From: an uncultured Oceanospirillaceae bacterium
GTDB taxonomy: Bacteria > Pseudomonadota > Gammaproteobacteria > Pseudomonadales > Balneatricaceae
Direction: 5' to 3'
DNA: 46,716 nucleotides
Assembly (NCBI GenBank): GCA_913057435.1
Contig: CAJXNY010000040.1
Span: 1-46,716 of the forward strand
The notes under the pieces were generated by a model. The model was given only the letters and a program-made list of their open reading frames with translations, searched no databases and was not told where the DNA came from. Shown piece after piece: positions 26,710 through 32,542 of the stretch. Within the stretch, counting starts at the first letter, position 1, and each line of letters opens with the position of its first letter. The position numbers and the translations under genes were made by a program.

Positions 26710-27201
26710 ATGGCCCCTCCCAGCGCGATCAGTATTGATGGCTTTGATCGAAAGATTCTTGAAATTGTCCAGCGTGCTAACCGCACAACCTCTGATCAGA
26801 TTGCTGAGCAGGTTGGCTTGTCTCCGGCAGCTGTTCAGCGTCGGCTGAAGCGCTTACGTGAACATAAGGTGATTCAGGCGGATGTCTCGGTGGTCAGCCC
26901 AAAAGCGATTGGCCGCAGTATGACTTTTGTGGTGCAGGTAACGATGGAGCGGGAGCGGGCGGATCTGATGGATGCGTTCAAAAAGGAGATGCGCCAGAAC
27001 CTGGCAGTACAGCAGTGCTATTACGTCACCGGTAGCTCGGATTTCATCATGATTGTGACGGCACGGGATATGGAGGATTACGATCAGTTTACCCGCGAAG
27101 CATTCTTTGATAACACCAATATCCGGGGCTTTCAGACCAATGTGGTGATGGATACGGTGAAGGCCGGGCTGGCATTGCCGGTGGATGAGCCGCAGGAATA
27201 A
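26710..27201 (+). CDS. Lrp/AsnC family transcriptional regulator
   Basis: The ATG at 26710 has AAGGAG at 26698-26703; the frame extends upstream to a TTG at 26641 that is not needed. The 163-residue protein has an N-terminal helix-turn-helix (FDRKILEIVQRANRTTSDQIAEQ, then LSPAAVQRRLKRLRE) and a C-terminal RAM/ACT-like domain (CYYVTGSSDFIMIV). Similar regulators (DoeX/AsnC) control ectoine-degradation operons, and this one is divergent from an EutA-like operon, so local control is the likely role. The effector is unknown. Confidence 0.92.
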   Translation: MAPPSAISIDGFDRKILEIVQRANRTTSDQIAEQVGLSPAAVQRRLKRLREHKVIQADVSVVSPKAIGRSMTFVVQVTMERERADLMDAFKKEMRQNLAVQQCYYVTGSSDFIMIVTARDMEDYDQFTREAFFDNTNIRGFQTNVVMDTVKAGLALPVDEPQE

Positions 27202-27214
27202 ACCGGACAGCTAA

Positions 27215-27241
27215 GCCCGGGCCTGCGGGACAGGCCTGGGC
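27215..27241. terminator. Hairpin between the convergent regulator and lyase genes
   Basis: GCCCGGGCCTG (27215-27225) and CAGGCCTGGGC (27231-27241) pair with one mismatch around loop CGGGA, just after the regulator stop. There is no strong T run on either strand. Confidence 0.5.
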
Positions 27242-27250
27242 GGTGCTTTA

Positions 27251-28441
27251 TCAGCTGATCAGTTGCTGATAAAGCTCAGGGTCGGTCGCCCCTTCAGTGC
27301 CGATCACCAGTACTTTGCTGCTGGGGCTCAGGCCCAGGCTAACAGCGAACTCGGCTGACTGAGCGGCGATAACGGCTGCTGCCAGACCGGGTACAGCGGA
27401 TTCACCGGCCTCGATGGCCGGGTCATTTTTATAGCCGTGTGCCAGCAGTTTCATGGTGGCAGGGACCGCCGCTTCGCTGAGGGTCATAAAGTCATCCCCG
27501 CCGGTAGCCAGAATTTCCCAGGCCAGCGCTGAGACTTCACCACAGGCCAGCCCGGCCATCAGGGTATCCAGATCACCTTCAACCACCACGGGCTCACCGG
27601 CCTGGGCGCTTTTCTGCAGGCAGTTAGCCTGTTCGGGTTCAACGATCACGCAGCGTGGACGCTGTGTACCCCAGAGATCCCAGAAATAACCACAGACGGC
27701 TGATGCCAGTCCACCTACACCGCCCTGAACAAAGACATGGGTTGGAACCTCACCGTTGAGCTGGTCAACGATTTCGGACAGCATCACGGTGTAACCCAGT
27801 GCCACGTCTTTCGGGATTTCCATGTAGCCTTCGTAACTGGTATCGGAGACGATAATGCGGTCATTCGCACGGGCATCGCTGTCCGCCAGGCGGACGGATT
27901 CATCGTAGTTGCCGGTGATGCGAATAACCTGGGCATCAAAGGCTTCCATCGCCTGTTTACGGCCCTCGGATACATCACGGTGGATGTAGATGACACAACC
28001 GCACCCAAACATCTGTGCACCCCAGGCGACGGAGCGGCCATGGTTGCCATCGGTGGCGCAGCTGACGACCAGCTCAGCCAGCTGGTCTTTGTATTGACCG
28101 TCCAGCAGGTCTGCGATGGTGGGGAGCGTGCCGTTCGTCTGCGCCAGCGCCAGCTGCAGCTGGCGGGCAACCGCATAAGCTCCGCCCAGTGCTTTGAAGC
28201 TTTTCAGGCCAAAGCGCTGAGACTCGTCTTTGTACCACAGCCTGGCTAACCCGCTGTCGGCGGCCATGCTGGTCAGATTGTGCAGCGGGGTGATGTCATA
28301 TGCGGGCCACTGGCGAATATCATCAATGGTGGCCTGGGCCCGTTCAACACAGATCACTGCTTTCTGGGCGTCTGAGTAGTTTCGGTCAGCATCCGCGGCC
28401 GGGTTGGAAAAGTGAGTAAGCGTGCCATTAAGCTCTAACAT
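27251..28441 (-). CDS. Diaminopropionate ammonia-lyase homologue (PLP, fold type II)
   Basis: The reference enzyme (E. coli YgeX) converts 2,3-diaminopropionate to pyruvate and two ammonia. It has 396 residues. The PLP lysine is Lys83 in GLKSFKALGGAYAV. The two catalytic aspartates of YgeX (Asp120 and Asp189) correspond to Asp131 in CATDGNHGRSVAWG and Asp200 in SDTSYEGYMEIP. The QGGVGGLASAV phosphate loop is also kept. Retention of both aspartates favours true diaminopropionate lyase activity on either stereoisomer over a generic threonine dehydratase. It converges with the Lrp-type gene and lies 221 nt downstream of the mandelate-racemase homologue. It could supply the final carbon-entry step of the pathway. 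Confidence 0.87.
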   Translation of the reverse strand: MLELNGTLTHFSNPAADADRNYSDAQKAVICVERAQATIDDIRQWPAYDITPLHNLTSMAADSGLARLWYKDESQRFGLKSFKALGGAYAVARQLQLALAQTNGTLPTIADLLDGQYKDQLAELVVSCATDGNHGRSVAWGAQMFGCGCVIYIHRDVSEGRKQAMEAFDAQVIRITGNYDESVRLADSDARANDRIIVSDTSYEGYMEIPKDVALGYTVMLSEIVDQLNGEVPTHVFVQGGVGGLASAVCGYFWDLWGTQRPRCVIVEPEQANCLQKSAQAGEPVVVEGDLDTLMAGLACGEVSALAWEILATGGDDFMTLSEAAVPATMKLLAHGYKNDPAIEAGESAVPGLAAAVIAAQSAEFAVSLGLSPSSKVLVIGTEGATDPELYQQLIS

Positions 28442-28610
28442 AACCGGGTACTACCTCATTGATTGGAGAAAGTGCCTCGTGGGAGGCGCCAGTGGCACGG
28501 GCCGGATACAGGGCGGTGCACTGTGCTGGTATGAGGTAAAGTTTACTGACGGGGGTGCAGGTAAATATGCGGATTTGGCGGCGCAGGGTAGGGAATTGTG
28601 CGTTGTTTGT

Positions 28611-28625
28611 ATAAATATGATTTAT
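28611..28625. promoter_or_regulatory. AT-rich inverted repeat upstream of the lyase gene
   Basis: ATAAAT-ATG-ATTTAT is a perfect 6-3-6 dyad in the 221 nt gap before the minus-strand lyase gene. Its AT-rich symmetry is similar to the dyad at 26625-26636, so it may be another site for the Lrp-type regulator. This is inference only. Confidence 0.35.
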
Positions 28626-28662
28626 TTCCGCAGTTGAGCGGTGTCAGCCTTATCCGTCCGCT

Positions 28663-29748
28663 TCACAGGGGTAATCTGTAATGCTCAACAATGTGTTCAT
28701 CCCAGTCGGTGCCTGCACCAGGCTCGCCGCTGCTCAGTGCTTTCCCCTGACTGAACTGTAACGGGGATTTCATCAGCAGGCTCCACCAGTCGCTGTATTG
28801 CAGCCAGTGTGCCGTGGGGCTCAGGCTGAGCAGCTGGCTGCTCAGTTCCGGCCACAGGTTGCTGGAGAGGGGGATGTCATGGATACGGGCCAGTTCGGCT
28901 GCTTTCAGCCAGCCACTCACGCCGCCACATTTCATACTGTTGAGCATCAGGTAATCGATCGCCCCAAGGCTAATGGCTTGCTCAATCTCGAAGCAGTTCC
29001 ACCAGTTTTCGCCACTCTGCAAGGCGTTGCCGGTGTGCTGATTCAGTGTTGCCATGCCTTTGAAATCATGGGATAAAATGGGTTCTTCTACCCAATATAA
29101 ACCGAGCTCCTCAAGCATCTGCAGCCGCAGACGGGCTTCAGGCAGACTCAGGCACTGGTTGTAATCGACCATCAGCTTGATGTCAGGGCCAATGGCGTTA
29201 CGAATTGCCTGAATGACATTGATATCTTCCTGCACGGTTGGATAGCCGATACACACCTTGATACCGTGGAAGCCCCGCCGGGCCAGCTGGCCGGCGTGGG
29301 TGGCACAGTGGCGTGCACCTTCGAAGCCGATGGATGCGTAGGCCTGCAAGTCATGCTCCTCACCGCCGAGCAGTTCGACCAGACTGCATTGATGGCGCTT
29401 GGCCATAGCATCCCAAAGGGCAATATCAATGCCGGACAGGGCCATGCCGACCAGCCCCTGATTGCCAACCATGCGGCTCTTGTGTTCCAGCTGCTTTTCC
29501 AGCGTTGCGGCGCTGACGGGGGCCTGGGGTGCCATATTACGCACCAGTTCCAGCAGGGGTTTGAGGGTCAGCTCACTGTAGGCAAACAGCATGCTGCGCC
29601 CGGTGATCCCCCGCGCAGTCGTCAGCTCAATCAGTACCAGCGGCACGGCCGTCACGGTACCGGAAGCAGTACGGTAAGGTGTCTGCAGCGGAAGCCGGAT
29701 GGCATGGGCCTCAAGGCCGGTTACAGTCAGCGTATTACTGTCAGGCAT
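28663..29748 (-). CDS. Mandelate racemase homologue with replaced catalytic acid/base residues
   Basis: This enolase-superfamily protein of 361 residues is alignable over its whole length with Pseudomonas putida mandelate racemase (359). From residue 100 onward the numbering coincides. The Mg ligands Asp195, Glu221 (WVEEP) and Glu247 (SGENWW) are kept, as are Lys164, Ser139 and the LFAY loop. The residues that do the chemistry in the reference are changed: Lys166 is Cys (IKVCIG), Asp270 is Asn (MLNSMKCGG), His297 is Asn (SSNLWPE) and Glu317 is Gln (WLQYSD). All four codons were read on the minus strand. The protein should fold and bind metal but cannot use the known two-base racemase mechanism. 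It may be a non-racemase enzyme or a binding protein. It lies upstream of the lyase gene on the same strand. Confidence 0.88.
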   Translation of the reverse strand: MPDSNTLTVTGLEAHAIRLPLQTPYRTASGTVTAVPLVLIELTTARGITGRSMLFAYSELTLKPLLELVRNMAPQAPVSAATLEKQLEHKSRMVGNQGLVGMALSGIDIALWDAMAKRHQCSLVELLGGEEHDLQAYASIGFEGARHCATHAGQLARRGFHGIKVCIGYPTVQEDINVIQAIRNAIGPDIKLMVDYNQCLSLPEARLRLQMLEELGLYWVEEPILSHDFKGMATLNQHTGNALQSGENWWNCFEIEQAISLGAIDYLMLNSMKCGGVSGWLKAAELARIHDIPLSSNLWPELSSQLLSLSPTAHWLQYSDWWSLLMKSPLQFSQGKALSSGEPGAGTDWDEHIVEHYRLPL

Positions 29749-30021
29749 AATGACCTCTGTACGGCGGTGTTACACAGATTGAACTGAAGTAATCTGGTGG
29801 TTATCTGCGAGTAAAAGTGCAGCATCAGCACAGAACCTGTTTATAGTAAGGTCCATTGCCAGGCCGCTGGAATGCGTATTCAGTGTAGTCTCATTTATAG
29901 TTGAATAAATATTACAAGAAAGTAACTAATAGCACTTCATTTTATATGGTTTTTTGCTGTTGTCTGGTATTCGGTCGTTTATTGCGACCATTATTGAATG
30001 ATTAAAGGGAGACTCAAGGCG

Positions 30022-30417
30022 ATGGTGTTTCGTACCCAGGATAAGGTTCGTGATTACGAGCTGGATATACAGGGCATTGTGAATAACGGGGTGTATTTCA
30101 ATTATCTGGAACATGCGCGCCATGAGTTCCTGCTGGCTAACAATATCGACTTTGCTGCCCTTGCCGCAGAGAAGATTCATCTGGTGGTGGTGCGCTCAGA
30201 GATAGACTACAAGGCTTCTCTGAAAAGTGGCGATCAGTATGCAGTGGACGTCAGCATAGAGCGTTTGAGCAAGGTCAAATTTGGCTTTCGCCAGCGTGTG
30301 ATCCGGCTGGCGGATGAGAAGGTTTGTGTCGAAGCGCTGGTGATCGGAACCGCGCTGAATGAGCGGGGTCGGCCGTATCTGTCACCGCAGCTGCAAGCGC
30401 TGCTCGCAGACGCATAA
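30022..30417 (+). CDS. Acyl-CoA thioesterase, 4HBT hot-dog family
   Basis: This 131-residue single hot-dog protein (start 30022 MVFRTQDKVRDYE; ATG 29998 with eight more codons is possible) has AAGGGAG upstream at 30005-30011. The segment DYELDIQGIVNNGVYFNYLEHARHEFL corresponds to the 4HBT active-site region, where an Asp precedes the Q-G-I-V motif on the central helix. Such enzymes hydrolyse acyl-CoA thioesters. The natural acyl group is unknown. It is 15 nt before the next gene and probably cotranscribed. Confidence 0.87.
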   Translation: MVFRTQDKVRDYELDIQGIVNNGVYFNYLEHARHEFLLANNIDFAALAAEKIHLVVVRSEIDYKASLKSGDQYAVDVSIERLSKVKFGFRQRVIRLADEKVCVEALVIGTALNERGRPYLSPQLQALLADA

Positions 30418-30432
30418 GCCAGGAGAACGTTG

Positions 30433-31242
30433 ATGCTGGAACACTGGCTGCTGGCCCACGAGCCTCAGATCCGACTGGGTGCTTTTGCACTGCTGTTCGT
30501 GTTGATCGCCGCCTGGGAGTGGTGGCTACCCTGTCGCCGGTTAGCGTTGAGCCGCCTGTTACGCTGGGGTAACCATCTGGCGCTGGTGGTGTTGAACTCG
30601 CTGCTATTACGGCTGTTGTTTCCGGCAGCGGCGGTGGGCATGGCCAGCTGGGCGCAGCAACAACAACTGGGGCTGTTTAACCAGTTCGAAATGCCGCTCT
30701 GGCTGGGGCTGCCGGTGGCGGTCGTGTTACTGGATCTGGCGATCTACTGGCAGCACCGGTTATTTCATCGGATCCCACTGTTCTGGCGTTTGCATCGGGT
30801 CCACCATGCCGACCCGGACTTCGATCTGACCACGGCATTGCGTTTTCACCCACTGGAAATACTGCTGTCCATGACGATCAAGTGGCTGGTGGTTGTGGCG
30901 CTGGGGCCACCGTTGCTGGCAGTGCTGCTGTTTGAGGTTATCCTGAATGGCATGGCGATGTTTAATCATGCCAATGCGGCGTTACCTGGCAGGCTGGAAC
31001 GGCGGCTGCGTGCCCTGCTGGTGACGCCGGATATGCACCGCATTCATCACTCCTCTGCCAATGCTGAAATGCACAGTAACTTTGGTTTTAACCTGTCAGT
31101 GTGGGATCGCTGGTTTGGCAGTTATGTGGCACAGCCTCAACAGCCTCAGCACAGTATGCAGATCGGCTTACCTGCACCACGGGCCCCGCGTCAGACCAGC
31201 TGGCTGTCGGGCATCCTGCGGCTGCCTTTTCAGCGGTTCTGA
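30433..31242 (+). CDS. Sterol desaturase / fatty acid hydroxylase family membrane protein
   Basis: This is a di-iron integral membrane oxygenase of 269 residues (ATG 30433, AGGAG at 30421-30425). Three N-terminal hydrophobic segments precede the histidine clusters HRLFH, HRVHH, NHAN and HRIHH, with the final WDRWFGSY motif of the family. Bacterial members hydroxylate or desaturate lipid tails, sterol-like or hopanoid molecules. The substrate here is not predictable. It follows the thioesterase gene, so the two may act on the same acyl chain. Its 3' end overlaps ilvY tail-to-tail by 13 nt. Confidence 0.88.
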   Translation: MLEHWLLAHEPQIRLGAFALLFVLIAAWEWWLPCRRLALSRLLRWGNHLALVVLNSLLLRLLFPAAAVGMASWAQQQQLGLFNQFEMPLWLGLPVAVVLLDLAIYWQHRLFHRIPLFWRLHRVHHADPDFDLTTALRFHPLEILLSMTIKWLVVVALGPPLLAVLLFEVILNGMAMFNHANAALPGRLERRLRALLVTPDMHRIHHSSANAEMHSNFGFNLSVWDRWFGSYVAQPQQPQHSMQIGLPAPRAPRQTSWLSGILRLPFQRF

Positions 31243-32108
31243 ATCTGTTCCCAGAACGCGCTGATCAGCGGGCTTTTCAATTTCTTTTCCAGTACAAACA
31301 GGCCGACGTTATAGGGGGGCAGGGCAGGTTCGACATCCAGCACCTGAACCTTGTTGGCCAGTGGACTGTTTTCCAGCACAATCTGCGGTACCACGCCGAC
31401 GCCAAAGCCCAGGCTGACCATGCTGACAATCGCTTCGTTGCCTGCCACCTGAGCATAGATGGTGGGTTTCAGGTTCTGCTGTTTGAACCAGCGGTTCACT
31501 TCATCCCGGGACACGCCTTCTTCTGACAGAATCATCGGTATGGTAGCCCAGTCTAACGGTGGCTGAAGCTGAACGCTGAGCGGTGAATCAGCCAGCGGCG
31601 CGATAAACACCAGCGGTGACTCAGCAATCGGCTTAAATGCCATGCCGCCAGGCGCGACGGCAGGGTGGGCAGCAATAGTGATCTCTTCCAGCCCGGTCTG
31701 AACGCGGTGTATGGCGGTATCGGGGTCGCCGGTATGCAGCTTGATCTCTATCCCCGGGTATTGATCGCGAAAGGCCCGCAGAATCTCATACAGAAAGCTG
31801 TAACTGGCGGTGACTGAACAATACACGCTGATCTCGCCGCGCAGGGTGTTGCCCCGTTGCATCAGTTTCTGGCGAATGGCTTCCCACTGGTCCAGAGCAT
31901 CACGGGCGTATTCCTGAAACAGTTCGCCGTCACGGGTCAGCACTACGGTGCGGTTATCGCGGGTGAACAGCACGGTATCCAGCTCGGACTCCAGCTGTTT
32001 GATCGCCCGGCTGAGGGCCGAGGGGCTGATATGACACAGTTCACTGGCACGGCCAAAATGCAGGGCTTCGGCTAACGTCAGGAACTGTTTAAGGGTACGT
32101 GTATCCAG
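31230..32108 (-). CDS. ilvY: LysR-type regulator IlvY, probably started at CTG
   Basis: IlvY activates ilvC in response to acetolactate or acetohydroxybutyrate. The reading frame continues upstream of the GTG at 31973 and encodes a full winged helix-turn-helix: TLKQFLTLAEALHFGRAS, then ISPSALSRAIKQLESEL and FTRDNRTVVLT. This matches the E. coli IlvY N-terminus. No ATG, GTG or TTG lies in frame between the stop at 32157-32159 and the start of the helix. The best start is CTG 32108, giving LDTRTLKQF in line with E. coli MDLRDLKTF and 292 residues (E. coli 297). AGTGAG lies upstream of it. The effector domain follows (about 90-292). No ilvC lies nearby. Confidence 0.83.
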   Translation of the reverse strand: MDTRTLKQFLTLAEALHFGRASELCHISPSALSRAIKQLESELDTVLFTRDNRTVVLTRDGELFQEYARDALDQWEAIRQKLMQRGNTLRGEISVYCSVTASYSFLYEILRAFRDQYPGIEIKLHTGDPDTAIHRVQTGLEEITIAAHPAVAPGGMAFKPIAESPLVFIAPLADSPLSVQLQPPLDWATIPMILSEEGVSRDEVNRWFKQQNLKPTIYAQVAGNEAIVSMVSLGFGVGVVPQIVLENSPLANKVQVLDVEPALPPYNVGLFVLEKKLKSPLISAFWEQIQNR

Positions 32109-32488
32109 AGTTTGCTCACTTTTGGGTCGAGATATAAATAGAAACAGGACTTGCTGTTATCAGTTTACGCAATCGAGCAGGCGTTCTGAAGCACAGGACG
32201 AAGGGTAGTTTCATTATTTTAAACACCACGGAAAAAACCTGCGTATTAGCATGGCCTACGACTGGTTTATTAAATGTATTTTGTTAGGATTGGCGTTGAT
32301 CGTTCGATCAAGTTGGTCTGGTTACCTGTGTTCTGGTAAGTATGCCTGCATGGTTATCTGCCCTGAGTCAGTTGTGTTTACTGTGGTGTTGTTCAGGATG
32401 ATCGAATTGATAAAGCTGTTGTCAGGTCGCTGTCAAAATATGGGCTGATTACATCTGTCTTTAGTATTGGAGCTCAAGGAGTGAGTGA
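32109..32488. promoter_or_regulatory. Intergenic region between ilvY and the GGDEF/EAL gene
   Basis: This gap of about 380 nt separates two divergent genes. It contains a perfect inverted repeat TTGATCG-TT-CGATCAA (32296-32311) that could be an operator. A 65-codon frame at 32251-32448 lacks a ribosome binding site and coding character. A second Shine-Dalgarno (AAGGAG, 32476-32481) serves a short ORF at 32489 and not the main gene. Confidence 0.4.
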
Positions 32489-32542
32489 ATGACCGGAGTT
32501 TCGCTGCGTGATCTCGGAAGAACTGATACACCATCTCCCTGA
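32489..32542 (+). CDS. Possible 17-codon leader ORF overlapping the GGDEF/EAL gene start
   Basis: ATG 32489 has the best Shine-Dalgarno in the region (AAGGAG, seven bases away) but is out of frame with the long gene and stops at 32542 after 17 codons. It would place terminating ribosomes just past the GTG 32508 start of the diguanylate cyclase, so it could tune that gene's translation. No homology can be claimed. Confidence 0.35.
   Translation: MTGVSLRDLGRTDTPSP

Noticed and set aside
31230-31973. 247-residue regulator starting at GTG 31973
   Set aside because: This start would remove the helix-turn-helix encoded just upstream in the same frame; the gene is longer.
32251-32448. 65-codon plus-strand frame between ilvY and the GGDEF/EAL gene
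   Set aside because: No ribosome binding site, no recognisable family and uneven codon use; probably chance.
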